DNA of 64,000 nt from UBA1189 sp964570685 (lineage in GTDB: Bacteria > Bacteroidota > Bacteroidia > Bacteroidales > Bacteroidaceae): assembly GCA_964570685.1 (NCBI GenBank), contig CAZMZC010000008.1:1-64000 (forward strand). The letters run 5' to 3'. Of the stretch, positions 8,086 through 17,294 are shown piece after piece. Positions within the stretch are counted from its first letter, which is position 1. Each line of letters begins with the position of its first letter. The position numbers and the translations under genes were made by a program. The notes under the pieces were generated by a model. The model saw only the letters and a list, made by a program, of their open reading frames with translations. It was not told where the DNA came from and searched no databases.

Positions 8086-9191
8086 ATATACATATTTATA
8101 CCGCGCTGCGAAGCGATGAAGGCACCGCCCACAAGACGGTTGCCCACGTAGAACACTGCCGACTGACCCGGAGTGATGGCCGACACCTCTTCGGCAAAGC
8201 GGATGAGAAGTCTACCGTCCTCGACCTCGCGCACCACCTCGCACGGCACGGCACGACTGCGGTAACGGATGCGCACCGTGAGCTGCTGCTCGGTAAAGAA
8301 ACGGACGGCATCGACCAACTGTATCTGCTCCACGAGCATGTGGCGTGTGAGGAGCTGCTCGGCATCGCCCAGCATCACGGTATTCTTCTCCGGATTGAGC
8401 TTAAGCACATAGGCAGGCTTGCCCAAGGCTATGCCGAGCCCCTTGCGCTGCCCTATAGTATAATAAGGATAGCCCTGATGGGTGCCGAGGGTGCGGCCTG
8501 CACTGTCGACAAACTTGCCCGGCCCCACCAACGTGTCAATCTGCGGACAATGCTCGCGCAGGAAGTCGCGGTAGTCGCCCTCGATGAAGCACACCTCCAT
8601 GCTCTCGCCCTCGCGTGCCTTGAGTGCAAAGTTCCTGTCGGCAAGGTATTGCCGCACATCGGGCTTCTTCCACCCACCCAGCGGGAAGAGGCAGCGGGCA
8701 AGCACCTCCTGGCTGAGCCGCCAAAGGAAGTAGCTCTGGTCCTTCTGCACGTCGTCACCCGTCACGATATAGTAGTGGCCCTGCTCGCATACCGTCTGCA
8801 CATAATGCCCAGTGGCGATGTAGGCACAGCCGAGGCGGTCGGCCCACTCGGCGAGCATGCGGAACTTGAAGAGCGGATTGCACATCACACAGGGATTAGG
8901 CGTGCGGCCCTGCATATACTCATCGATGAAGTATTGCACGATGCCGCTGCGGAACGGTTCACGCTCATCGGCCACATGGTGCTCGATGTCCAATCGCACA
9001 GCCACCTCACGGGCCTCGGCAACGAAACGAGGGCTGCCATCGGCACCAAGCTGTGAGGGTACATCAAACACGCGCATAGTCACGCCCACTACCTCGTAGT
9101 CCTGCTCCTGCAGCATCAAGCACACTGCCGTGCTATCGATACCGCCACTCATACCTACCAATACTCGTCTATTCTCTTCCATCGCTGACAT
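8082..9191 (-). CDS. mnmA: tRNA-specific 2-thiouridylase MnmA
   Basis: ATP-dependent enzyme that thiolates U34 of Glu, Gln and Lys tRNAs. 369 residues. The PP-loop is SGGIDS at 15-20. Catalytic cysteines are Cys104 in NPCVMCN and Cys201 in EVCFIEGD; the first motif has an extra Cys101. Central and C-terminal beta domains follow (GQRKGLGIA, ITPGQSAVFY). First gene of the mnmA-xseA-xseB unit. A near-match -7 box (TAACTTCG on the minus strand) lies at about 9208-9215. ATG 9182 (MEENRR) is an alternative start. Confidence 0.95.
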   Translation of the reverse strand: MSAMEENRRVLVGMSGGIDSTAVCLMLQEQDYEVVGVTMRVFDVPSQLGADGSPRFVAEAREVAVRLDIEHHVADEREPFRSGIVQYFIDEYMQGRTPNPCVMCNPLFKFRMLAEWADRLGCAYIATGHYVQTVCEQGHYYIVTGDDVQKDQSYFLWRLSQEVLARCLFPLGGWKKPDVRQYLADRNFALKAREGESMEVCFIEGDYRDFLREHCPQIDTLVGPGKFVDSAGRTLGTHQGYPYYTIGQRKGLGIALGKPAYVLKLNPEKNTVMLGDAEQLLTRHMLVEQIQLVDAVRFFTEQQLTVRIRYRSRAVPCEVVREVEDGRLLIRFAEEVSAITPGQSAVFYVGNRLVGGAFIASQRGINMYI

Positions 9192-9286
9192 AATATACGG
9201 AGGGCGAAGTTAGCACTTTTTCGGAACAAAGCGATGCTATCCGATGTTTTTTTGCCTGCAAATTTTCGCACCCGACAAGAATTGCG

Positions 9287-9294
9287 TAATTTTG
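9287..9294 (+). promoter_or_regulatory. -7 box for the MATE gene
   Basis: TAATTTTG matches TAnnTTTG. TTT stands 20 bp upstream where TTG is expected. The start codon is 25 nt downstream. Confidence 0.55.
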
Positions 9295-9319
9295 TGTGAT
9301 TTTTCCAGAAAGAACAATA

Positions 9320-10696
9320 ATGACAGAAAAGAGAATTCCGAGCGAATTAGGCACTCAGCCGGTGGGCAAGCTGCTGCGACAGTATGCCGTGCCCTCTATC
9401 GTGGCTATGCTGGCCTCTTCGCTCTACAACATTGTCGACAGCGTGTTCATTGGACACGGCGTGGATGCGTTGGCGCTGTCGGGACTGGCCATCACCTTCC
9501 CCTTGATGAACATATCCACGGCGTTCGGTGCTATGGTGGGTATGGGTTCGTCGACCCTCATCTCGGTGAAGCTGGGACAGAAAGATTATGGTACGGCACA
9601 GCAGATATTGGGCAATGCCGTGGTGATGAACGTGGTGATGGGTGTTATCTTCGGTGCCATCGCACTGCTGTTCCTCGACCCCATCCTTTACTTTTTCGGA
9701 GCCAGCGACGCCACCATCAGCTATGCCCGCGAGTATATGCAGATAATCCTGCTGGGCAACGTGTTTACCCACCTGTACTTCGGCTTCAACGCCCTATTGC
9801 GTGCCATGGGACACCCCAAGATGGCCATGCGGGCTACCATATCGACGGTAATCATCAACACGATACTCGACCCCTTGTTCATCTTCAAGGAGATAGACCT
9901 CGGCTTCATCCAGTTTAGCGGTGTGGGCTGGGGCATCCGCGGTGCTGCCGTAGCCACTATCCTGGCACAGTGTATCGCCCTGGCATGGCAGGTGCGTGTG
10001 CTGAGCGACAAGCGCGAGTTTATCCACTTCAAGCGCGGCATCTACAAGCTCAAGGCATACATCGTCAAGGAGGTGCTCACCATCGGTCTCTCGCCCTGCC
10101 TGATGAACCTCGCCTCGTGCTTCGTGGTCATCTTCATCAACCGCGGACTTGCCAGCTACGGTGGCGACTATGCCGTGGGAGCCTATGGTATAGTGCATAA
10201 GATGACCTTCATCTTCGTGATGATCGTGATGGGATTCAATCAGGGCATGCAGCCTATTGCCGGATACAACTATGGAGCCAAGGCCTACGACCGCGTCACC
10301 CAGGTGCTCAAGATAACCATTGCCTGCGCTACTGTAGTCACCACTGCCGCCTTCTTCATCGGTGAGTTTGCGCCCGAGTACGTAGCCCGCATCTTCACCT
10401 CCGACGAGAAGATGATTGAGATCGCTGCCGTGGGTATGCGCTACAACTGCCTCGTGTTCCCCATCGTGGGTTTCCAGATGGTAGCGGGCAACTTCTTCCA
10501 GAGCATCGCGCAGCCCGGCAAGGCCATCTTCCTCTCGCTGAGCCGCCAGCTGCTGTTCCTCGTGCCCTTCATACTCATCTTCCCCCACTTCTGGGGCATT
10601 GATGGCGTGTGGATAAGCCTCCCCGCATCGGATCTCGTGTCGTCTATCACGGCGGCGGTGATGCTGGGAATGTTCTTTAGAAAACACAAGAAATAA
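9320..10696 (+). CDS. MATE family efflux transporter
   Basis: Inner-membrane exporter of the multidrug and toxic compound extrusion family, using Na+ or H+ gradients. 458 residues with about twelve hydrophobic segments in two similar halves. The N-terminal part reads LLRQYAVPSIVAMLASSLYN-IVDSVFIGHG, and GFNQGMQPIAGYNYGA is the typical repeat-half signature. I chose ATG 9320 (MTEKRIPSELG), where family homology starts; an in-frame ATG at 9296 would overlap the promoter. The substrate cannot be told. The next gene starts 6 nt later, so the two are probably co-transcribed. Confidence 0.92.
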   Translation: MTEKRIPSELGTQPVGKLLRQYAVPSIVAMLASSLYNIVDSVFIGHGVDALALSGLAITFPLMNISTAFGAMVGMGSSTLISVKLGQKDYGTAQQILGNAVVMNVVMGVIFGAIALLFLDPILYFFGASDATISYAREYMQIILLGNVFTHLYFGFNALLRAMGHPKMAMRATISTVIINTILDPLFIFKEIDLGFIQFSGVGWGIRGAAVATILAQCIALAWQVRVLSDKREFIHFKRGIYKLKAYIVKEVLTIGLSPCLMNLASCFVVIFINRGLASYGGDYAVGAYGIVHKMTFIFVMIVMGFNQGMQPIAGYNYGAKAYDRVTQVLKITIACATVVTTAAFFIGEFAPEYVARIFTSDEKMIEIAAVGMRYNCLVFPIVGFQMVAGNFFQSIAQPGKAIFLSLSRQLLFLVPFILIFPHFWGIDGVWISLPASDLVSSITAAVMLGMFFRKHKK

Positions 10697-10702
10697 TTTC
10701 TT

Positions 10703-11323
10703 ATGAAAAAGATTATCATCAACATCGGGCGCCAACTCGGTAGCGGCGGACGCAGCATTGCCGCACTCTTGGCCGAGCACTACAACATCACTGCCTACGA
10801 CCGCAAGCTGATAGAGCTGGCAGCCAAGGAGAGCGGACTCAGCGCCGAGTTTTTCGAGAATGCCGACGAGAAGAAGTCACACGGATTCTTCCACTCCATC
10901 TTCTCCAACCGCTCGGCTGCCAATGCGCTTGCCCATAACGACTCATACCTGAGCAACGATGCGCTGTTCAAGGTGCAGAGCGACATCATTCGCGACCTGG
11001 CCGAGCGTGAGTCGTGCATCTTCATCGGACGCTGTGCCGACTATATCCTGCGCGACAATCCCCACTGCATCAACCTCTTCTTCACCGCCAACCTCGAAGA
11101 CCGCATAGCACGTATGGCCAGCGAGAAGGGCATCACCGCCGAGGAGGCAGCCGAGCTCATCGAGAAGACCGACCGTCGCCGTGCCGCCTACTACAACTAC
11201 TACAGCGGCAAGACGTGGGGTGCCGCCGAGAGCTACGACCTCTGCATCAACACCTCGCACCTCGGCCACGAAGCCACGGCACAGATGCTGGTGGAGTACA
11301 TTGATAAGAGAATTAAAAGTTAA
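10703..11323 (+). CDS. Cytidylate kinase-like family protein
   Basis: 206 residues with an N-terminal P-loop (GRQLGSGGRS, residues 9-18) and an IFIGRCADYIL strand, as in the AAA_26 / cytidylate-kinase-like group of nucleoside-phosphate kinases. It is not the canonical Cmk and its substrate is unknown. It starts 6 nt after the MATE gene. The last codons (RIKS and stop) lie within an AATTAAAAGTTAA repeat, so the C-terminal end appears to have been set by intergenic repeat sequence. Confidence 0.85.
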   Translation: MKKIIINIGRQLGSGGRSIAALLAEHYNITAYDRKLIELAAKESGLSAEFFENADEKKSHGFFHSIFSNRSAANALAHNDSYLSNDALFKVQSDIIRDLAERESCIFIGRCADYILRDNPHCINLFFTANLEDRIARMASEKGITAEEAAELIEKTDRRRAAYYNYYSGKTWGAAESYDLCINTSHLGHEATAQMLVEYIDKRIKS

Positions 11324-11421
11324 AAAACGAAAAATTAAAACAAGGCATAGACAGCCAAGAGTATCCACAATGTCCATCAGACAGCAATGAAGTCATCAGT
11401 TCTAATTTTTAACTTTTAATT
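11311..11421. repeat. Inverted repeat AATTAAAAGTTAAAAA
   Basis: AATTAAAAGTTAAAAA at 11311-11326 is perfectly inverted at 11406-11421, 79 bp apart. The left arm supplies the stop codon of the upstream kinase-like gene. The right arm ends 3 nt before the next start codon. Confidence 0.8.
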
Positions 11422-11424
11422 TCC

Positions 11425-11913
11425 ATGAAGCGCATCGGACTACTCTCTGACACTCACGGTCACTGGGACGAACGCTACGCACGACACTTTGCCGAGTGCG
11501 ATGAGGTGTGGCATGCCGGAGACATCGGTTCGCTCGAGGTGGCCGAGAGGTTCGAAGCCTTCCGTCCCTTCCGTGCCGTACATGGCAATATCGATGGGCG
11601 CGACATCCGCCTGCGCTACCCTGCGGTGAACCGCTTCACCATCGAGGGAGCCGACGTACTCATCAAGCACATTGGCGGTTACCCTGGCAACTACGACCCC
11701 TCCATTCGCGGCACCCTCTTCATGCGCCCGCCCACCCTCTTCATCAGCGGGCACTCACACATACTCAAAGTAATGCACGACCGCACCATCAACACCCTGC
11801 ACATCAACCCCGGTGCGGCAGGCATCCACGGATTCCACAAAGTGCGCACCCTCGTGCGTTTCACTGTAGACAACGGCACCTTCAGCGACCTTGAGGTGAT
11901 AGAGCTTGCATAA
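11425..11913 (+). CDS. YfcE-type metallophosphoesterase
   Basis: 162-residue calcineurin-like phosphodiesterase. Metal-binding blocks in order: LLSDTHG (7-13), HAGDIGS (about 31-37), VHGNID (about 52-57), and GHSHI near 110 followed by NPGAAG. This is the compact single-domain form that hydrolyses phosphodiesters with two metals; the physiological substrate is unknown. The start is the ATG directly after the AT-rich repeat arm. Confidence 0.9.
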   Translation: MKRIGLLSDTHGHWDERYARHFAECDEVWHAGDIGSLEVAERFEAFRPFRAVHGNIDGRDIRLRYPAVNRFTIEGADVLIKHIGGYPGNYDPSIRGTLFMRPPTLFISGHSHILKVMHDRTINTLHINPGAAGIHGFHKVRTLVRFTVDNGTFSDLEVIELA

Positions 11914-11970
11914 AGAGGCCACGGATACGAAATTCATGTTATCAAACATAAAAGTTTTTCAACTCAAAAG

Positions 11971-12001
11971 TTGCGATGTAGGAAAATATCAAGTACCTTT
12001 G
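11971..12001 (+). promoter_or_regulatory. Housekeeping promoter of rubrerythrin
   Basis: TTG at 11971-11973, 20 bp, then TACCTTTG at 11994-12001. This is a full match to the Bacteroidota primary-sigma consensus, 41 nt before the start codon. Confidence 0.85.
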
Positions 12002-12042
12002 CGAGAAAGAAATTTATATCATTCATTAACGATATTTGATTT

Positions 12043-12579
12043 ATGAAAGAACTGAAAGGAACTAAGACCGAGAAGAATCTGTGGACCGCATTTGCCGGTG
12101 AATCACAGGCACGCAACAAGTATACATACTTTGCATCAAAAGCAAAGAAGGAAGGCTATGAGCAGATAGCCGCCATCTTCCAAGAGACTGCAGACAACGA
12201 GAAGGAGCATGCCAAGATGTGGTTCAAGCTGTTGGGTGGCATTGGCAGCACTGCCGAGAACCTGGTAGCTGCAGCTGCTGGCGAGCACGAGGAGTGGACT
12301 GACATGTATGCCCAGATGGCCGTAGAGGCTCGCGAAGAGGGCTTCGGCTACATCGCAGAACTTTTCGAGGGCGTAGCAGCCATTGAAAAGGAGCACGAAG
12401 AGCGTTATCTCAAATTGCTTGAGAACGTGAAGGGTAAACTCGTATTCTCACGCGATGGCGACTGCATCTGGCAGTGCCGCAACTGCGGTCACATCCACGT
12501 GGGCAAGGAAGCTCCCGAGGTATGTCCCGTATGTAACCATTCGCAGGCGCATTTCCAAATCAAGCCAGAAAACTATTGA
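12043..12579 (+). CDS. rbr: Rubrerythrin
   Basis: Non-haem iron peroxidase of anaerobes that reduces hydrogen peroxide using electrons from rubredoxin-type carriers. 178 residues. The N-terminal four-helix domain has the diiron ligands (GESQARNKYTYFA, ADNEKEHAKMWF, VAAIEKEHEERY). The C-terminal rubredoxin-like knuckle is WQCRNCGHIH then EVCPVCNHSQAHF. Single gene with its own promoter and terminator. Fits an oxygen-sensitive gut or oral anaerobe. Confidence 0.96.
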   Translation: MKELKGTKTEKNLWTAFAGESQARNKYTYFASKAKKEGYEQIAAIFQETADNEKEHAKMWFKLLGGIGSTAENLVAAAAGEHEEWTDMYAQMAVEAREEGFGYIAELFEGVAAIEKEHEERYLKLLENVKGKLVFSRDGDCIWQCRNCGHIHVGKEAPEVCPVCNHSQAHFQIKPENY

Positions 12580-12597
12580 TTTTGTAGATAGATGATT

Positions 12598-12636
12598 GAA
12601 ACAGCCGCCTCGAAACCTCGAAGGCGGCTGTTTTTA
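12598..12636 (+). terminator. Terminator after rubrerythrin
   Basis: ACAGCCGCCT and AGGCGGCTGT form a 10-bp GC-rich stem (plus CGA/TCG) followed by TTTTT. Confidence 0.9.
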
Positions 12637-12719
12637 GTACAAAAAGGGTAGTACTAACAAAATCAAACGTTTTTAATTAAAATTATAGCATAATATATAG
12701 TATATATCAAATATTATTG

Positions 12720-12727
12720 TAATTTTG
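12720..12727 (+). promoter_or_regulatory. -7 box for the NfeD-flotillin pair
   Basis: TAATTTTG matches TAnnTTTG, 28 nt before the start. The surrounding DNA is very AT-rich and no TTG sits at the -33 position. Confidence 0.45.
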
Positions 12728-12755
12728 TAAGTGTGTATATAATAAGTAGAAAATT

Positions 12756-13319
12756 ATGATGGACAAATTCTTAGCTTTAGAGCTCCCCATGCAAGTTTTT
12801 TGGGGACTGGCGATTATCTCAAGTGCATTCTTTTTAGTGCAAACAATCATGGCATTCCTTGGCCTTGATGCCGACACCGATGATGGTGCAGGATTTGAAG
12901 ATGTGGAGATGGGTGGTGTATCAGGCTACTTTTCTTTCCGCAATTTAGTGAACTTCATGCTCGGATATGGCTGGGGAGGTATAGTGCTACACGACGTAAT
13001 ACCCAATCTGATGTGGCTGCAGGTAGCCGCTCTGGGAATCGGTGTACTGTTCGTCATTATCTTTGTTTTCATACTTCGCCAGATTATGAAGCTGTCGACC
13101 GACAAGACTTTCCATATAGAAGAGGCTATAGGCCTAATAGCCGACACCTACCTGCGCATTCCTGGCGAGAAGAAGGGAAGCGGCAAGGTGATGGTGAGTG
13201 TACGCGGCTCAATGCACGAAATGGAGGCTATAACTGAAGGCGAAGCTATACCGACAGGAACCAAAGTGCGTGTAGTCAAAGCCATAGGCACCGATTTGCT
13301 GGAGGTGGAACGCATATAA
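12756..13319 (+). CDS. NfeD-like membrane protein
   Basis: 187 residues. Hydrophobic helices lie at about 12-32, 62-82 and 88-108. The C-terminal soluble domain (about 118-187) contains GLIADTYLRIPGEKKGSGKV and GTKVRVVKAIGTDLLEVE, the OB-like fold of NfeD proteins. These partner with flotillin-type SPFH proteins, and the flotillin gene follows 47 nt later. The role is membrane-domain organisation or quality control; the exact function is not established for this group. Confidence 0.85.
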   Translation: MMDKFLALELPMQVFWGLAIISSAFFLVQTIMAFLGLDADTDDGAGFEDVEMGGVSGYFSFRNLVNFMLGYGWGGIVLHDVIPNLMWLQVAALGIGVLFVIIFVFILRQIMKLSTDKTFHIEEAIGLIADTYLRIPGEKKGSGKVMVSVRGSMHEMEAITEGEAIPTGTKVRVVKAIGTDLLEVERI

Positions 13320-13366
13320 CATGTCATAAAGAAACTGTAATATTAACTCATTAACAACAAACAATT

Positions 13367-14737
13367 ATGAACATTGCATTCTTAGGACTGATTCTCGTGG
13401 TTGTAGTCTTTGCAACCTTCGCAGCAGTCATTCGTCGTTACAGACGTTGTCCGTCAGACAAGATTTTGGTAGTATACGGAAAAACAGGTGGCGGTTCGGC
13501 CAAATGTATCCATGGTGGTGGTAAGTTTGTATGGCCTATCATTCAGGACTATGCATACTTGAACCTGACTCCTATCTCCATTGATGCCAACTTGACCAAT
13601 GCGCTGTCACGTCAGAACATTCGCGTTGACGTACCTTGCCGCTTTACCGTAGGTATCTCTACCGAGTCTGATTCGATGAACAATGCCGCTGAGCGTCTGC
13701 TCGGCCTTACATCGAACGAAATTCAGGAACTCGCCCGTGATATTCTCTTCGGTCAGTTGCGTCTGGTTATCGCTACCATGTCTATTGAGGAAATCAACAG
13801 CGACCGCGACAAGTTCCTCGACAACATTTCCAAGAACGTGGAAGTAGAGTTGAAGAAGATTGGTCTGCGCCTCATCAACGTAAACGTAACCGACATCAAG
13901 GATGAGTCAGGCTATATCGAGGCTCTCGGTAAGGAGGCTGCCGCCAAGGCTATCAACGAGGCTAAGGTTAGTGTGGCTGAGCAGGATAAGTATGGTGAAA
14001 TCGGTAAAGCTGAAGCTGTACGTGATACCCGTATCAAGACTTCAGAGGCCAACGCTATCGCCGTAAAGGGTGAGAACAACGCTCAGATTGAGATTGCCAA
14101 CTCTAACGCATTCCGTCGTGAGAAGGAGGCTGAGGCTAACCGCTTGGCTACTGCAGCCGAAAAGGTACAGCAAGCTAAGGCCTTGCAAGAGGCATACGCA
14201 GCCGAGAAGGAGGCTGAGCTTGCACGTGCCGAACGTGAGCGTTCAACCCAACAGGCCAACATCATCGTTCCTGAGGAGATTGAAAAGCAACGTCGTATTA
14301 TCGAGGCTGAGGCCGAGGCCGAGAAGGCACGCGTAAATGCAAAGGGTGATGCTGATGCAATCTATGCTAAGATGGAAGCCGAGGCTAAGGGTCTCTACGA
14401 AATCCTTACCAAGCAGGCTGCCGGTTATGACAAGATGGTAGAGGCTGCCGGTGGCGATGCCAACAAGGCGTATATGTTGCTCTTGCTCGAGAAGCTGCCC
14501 GAGTTGGTTAAGACACAGGTTGAGGCTGTCAAGGGCGTCAATATCGACCATGTTACCGTATGGGATTCAGGCAATGGTGCCGATGGCAAGGGTTCTACCG
14601 CCAACTTCGTATCAGGTCTGATGAAGTCTGTTCCTCCGTTGAGCGACCTCTTTGACCTTGCAGGAATGAATCTTCCCGAGTATCTCGGCAAGAAAACTGA
14701 GGCGCAGGACGTAACTCCTATCGAGGAGAAGAAGTAA
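13367..14737 (+). CDS. Flotillin-like SPFH/band 7 protein
   Basis: 456 residues. A single N-terminal membrane anchor (3-22) is followed by an SPFH domain (about 35-200; VPCRFTVGISTESDSM, LRLINVNVTDIKDESGYIEA). A long Ala/Glu-rich coiled coil runs from about 200 to 345, and the C-terminal segment includes LLLLEKLPELVKTQVEAVKG. This is the YqiK/flotillin layout of scaffold proteins that oligomerise in membrane microdomains. It is paired with the preceding NfeD gene and ends at a terminator. Confidence 0.92.
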   Translation: MNIAFLGLILVVVVFATFAAVIRRYRRCPSDKILVVYGKTGGGSAKCIHGGGKFVWPIIQDYAYLNLTPISIDANLTNALSRQNIRVDVPCRFTVGISTESDSMNNAAERLLGLTSNEIQELARDILFGQLRLVIATMSIEEINSDRDKFLDNISKNVEVELKKIGLRLINVNVTDIKDESGYIEALGKEAAAKAINEAKVSVAEQDKYGEIGKAEAVRDTRIKTSEANAIAVKGENNAQIEIANSNAFRREKEAEANRLATAAEKVQQAKALQEAYAAEKEAELARAERERSTQQANIIVPEEIEKQRRIIEAEAEAEKARVNAKGDADAIYAKMEAEAKGLYEILTKQAAGYDKMVEAAGGDANKAYMLLLLEKLPELVKTQVEAVKGVNIDHVTVWDSGNGADGKGSTANFVSGLMKSVPPLSDLFDLAGMNLPEYLGKKTEAQDVTPIEEKK

Positions 14738-14758
14738 GCTGCATCTCTCACTAACAAT

Positions 14759-14797
14759 ATGAGGCAGGGCTCACCAGAGTCCTGCCTCATTCTTTTC
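14759..14797 (+). terminator. Terminator between convergent flotillin and TPR genes
   Basis: GAGGCAGG (14761-14768) pairs with CCTGCCTC (14781-14788), followed by ATTCTTTT. It may act in both directions. Confidence 0.8.
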
Positions 14798-14815
14798 ATA
14801 TCGTCGACGACATTC

Positions 14816-17056
14816 CTATCGCAGTTTCTTGCTCCTACAATAAGCATCATACAGATAGTGTAATTCCTCATCGCTCATACCTATCGATTGCAGTCGAGCA
14901 AAGTCAGCCCGCACTTCCTCGGCCAACGAATGCATGTCACGATACAGTACACCATCAATCTCCACCTCTTCACACGGCATTGCCTCCAGTAACTTATCGG
15001 CACGCAGCAAACAGCCAAAACAGCCTTCACGCTTGCCTAGCATCCAATAATTATACCCGGCATATCTCCAGTCGGTATCAGTGAGTTCTTCCGCGTGCTC
15101 GGTCATCATACGCTCGTAATACTTGGCCGCCTGCTCAAACTTGTGGGCAAACAGGTTGCACTCCGCCAAGAGGCGTACCGACTTGAGCGATTCGGGGTGA
15201 TGATAGTCAATCTTATGCAGACGAGGAAGCGCCTCCTCAAACTCACCCATTTCGCGCAGCAGTTCGGCTATGTGGAATGTGAGGCTGAGGTTATCTGGCT
15301 TCATGCTCTCGGCTATCTCGTAATATTTCAAGGCATTGGCTTTGTCACAGTCTGCGCGGTAGCATTGGGCAAGGTGCAATACCGTCCAGTAACTGTCGGG
15401 CTGCAATATATCGGCTTTCATATAAGCCTCTATAGCTTCCTCATATAGTTCGACTTTCTGATGGCATAGTCCCATCTGCTGCAATTGCGTTGCTTCCATA
15501 CAATCGGGGTGCCACTCTTCGAGCAACGAGAAGTAGTTTATGGCAAGCCAGTAGTCCTTGCGTTTGATGTTTAAGCCTATGAGTTTGAAGAGATGCTCCG
15601 AGTCGGCCGTCACGCAGCCATATAACGGATTATCACTGTTGATACAATAAGTAAAAGGATGGAAGGGGTCATCAAACTCCTGCACGTTAGGAAAAAGTTT
15701 GAAGAATCTATATAGGTTCTGCACATACTGGCGTATGAGGCTCTGTGTTGTCTGCTTGCTCAACCGCTTCAGGTCGGGCATGTCGGCATTCTCCTTCATG
15801 GCTGTATTCTGCTCCTCAAGTTGCGCCATCATCGCCTCGCGCTGCATCTGCGGTATGTCGCGTATGGCGTAGCAGAAGGAATACTTGTCTGAGTCGCACA
15901 TGAAGTTCGACTGCAGTATCATCTTCGCCATCGGGTTGCTGTTGTCGTTGGGGCTGCCCATGATGCCCAGCACATCGGCCTGCCACGTGTCGAAGGGGCG
16001 AAACCAGTTGCTGATATTGTAGAAGAAGGGATAGCGCTTCAGTTGCGAGAAGGTACTCATGTTCACATCCGCCCCCTCCATCTGCCATTCGGTGATTTCG
16101 CGCATACTTTCCTCCAGACCGCTCTCGTGCATCCACTGTTCCCAGTCGGGGTTGATATCGTCAGAGTCCTCTTTCGTGATGCCTGGCATGCGACGCAGTT
16201 TGGGGTTCTTCATCAGCCCGGGGATAATTTCCTCGCGCATCTTGCGGTCTATCTCCTCGGTATCAGCGCTACGGGTGAACTGCAGGATGACGTCGCACAC
16301 TTGAGCTGCAAATACGGGGTCGTCGGTCAGCAGGCCGAGCCTTGCCTTCACCTCACTGTAGTAGTCTATACGGTCGGCCCAGCAATAGCAGATGATGACG
16401 ATACCCACCAAGGCACGCGTGCTCACCATAGCCTTCGGATGATAGTAGGCATCACACAGGAAGAGTAGTTTCAGAGGATCGAACATACGCAGCAGGCTCA
16501 GCGTCACCGCACTCACGATAGTGCATTGGTCACCCTCCGTGATGGCCGACGACAAGAGCAGCTTATCTGCCTCGGCAGCCGTGGCGGCATTCCACACATC
16601 TCCCGTCCACAGGTCGGTAAAGAGGGCGCTCAGCTGCTTGTCGTGTGCCGTAGCCAACAACTTCATCTCCTCCGCGTCATATGTACTGCGTATGCCCTCA
16701 CCGAAGGCCTCCAATTGCAGTTGATATACGTGGAGCGACTCCCTCCGTGCCGTCTTGCTCTGTGCCGTATAGTAGGGCATCTCCTTGGCGGCATGTGTGG
16801 CAATGGTGCAGCGGTCGGCAACCACCAAAGCATGCCCCACCAACTGGCGGTATACGCGGTCGCGCTCCGTATCTTCGGCTCCTTGGTTGAAGTAGTCGAG
16901 CAGTGCATCATACGTAGCGATGATACCGCTGAGTTCATACTCCAGTTCCGTGAGCTCGGCTTCGCGCACCGCCCCGAGCACGGTTTCCAAGAAGAGGTAA
17001 AACTGTCGTTTCTCAATAAGTTCGGTCCAACGGCCCGATAGGAAATTTATCTTCAC
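14816..17056 (-). CDS. Large TPR-containing protein, conserved in Bacteroidales
   Basis: 746 residues without signal peptide or membrane segment, so presumably cytoplasmic. The first ~450 residues are helical and match no family I recognise. From about 500 to 650 there are tetratricopeptide-like units (YWLAINYFSLLEEWHPD, ALKYYEIAESMKPDNLSLTF, AAKYYERMMTEHAEELTDTD), so it probably scaffolds other proteins. A -7 box (TACTTTTG, minus) is at 17154-17161. It stands alone between terminators. Function unknown. Confidence 0.85.
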   Translation of the reverse strand: MKINFLSGRWTELIEKRQFYLFLETVLGAVREAELTELEYELSGIIATYDALLDYFNQGAEDTERDRVYRQLVGHALVVADRCTIATHAAKEMPYYTAQSKTARRESLHVYQLQLEAFGEGIRSTYDAEEMKLLATAHDKQLSALFTDLWTGDVWNAATAAEADKLLLSSAITEGDQCTIVSAVTLSLLRMFDPLKLLFLCDAYYHPKAMVSTRALVGIVIICYCWADRIDYYSEVKARLGLLTDDPVFAAQVCDVILQFTRSADTEEIDRKMREEIIPGLMKNPKLRRMPGITKEDSDDINPDWEQWMHESGLEESMREITEWQMEGADVNMSTFSQLKRYPFFYNISNWFRPFDTWQADVLGIMGSPNDNSNPMAKMILQSNFMCDSDKYSFCYAIRDIPQMQREAMMAQLEEQNTAMKENADMPDLKRLSKQTTQSLIRQYVQNLYRFFKLFPNVQEFDDPFHPFTYCINSDNPLYGCVTADSEHLFKLIGLNIKRKDYWLAINYFSLLEEWHPDCMEATQLQQMGLCHQKVELYEEAIEAYMKADILQPDSYWTVLHLAQCYRADCDKANALKYYEIAESMKPDNLSLTFHIAELLREMGEFEEALPRLHKIDYHHPESLKSVRLLAECNLFAHKFEQAAKYYERMMTEHAEELTDTDWRYAGYNYWMLGKREGCFGCLLRADKLLEAMPCEEVEIDGVLYRDMHSLAEEVRADFARLQSIGMSDEELHYLYDAYCRSKKLR

Positions 17057-17213
17057 AGTCGTACAACGTTTTTTTTGTTATCGGCAGCGTCACACCAAGC
17101 CGTCTCTGCCCAGCCCTGACGTGCATCAAGGTTATATTCTCTCTATTATACTACAAAAGTACCGCAAAAGGTTTAATAAACCATCATTATTATGCAATTT
17201 TCTCAAAACTAAG

Positions 17214-17248
17214 AAAACTGGAAGCCCACAAGGGAGCTCCCAGTTTTT
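17214..17248 (-). terminator. Terminator after pgk
   Basis: AAAACTGGAAGC pairs with GCTCCCAGTTTT (one mismatch), with runs of A and T on the two sides, so it can work on either strand. It lies 47 nt after the pgk stop. Confidence 0.8.
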
Positions 17249-17294
17249 CCTAATTGTCTAAGCTTATACCAGCGAATACGCTGCGGAATTGCTC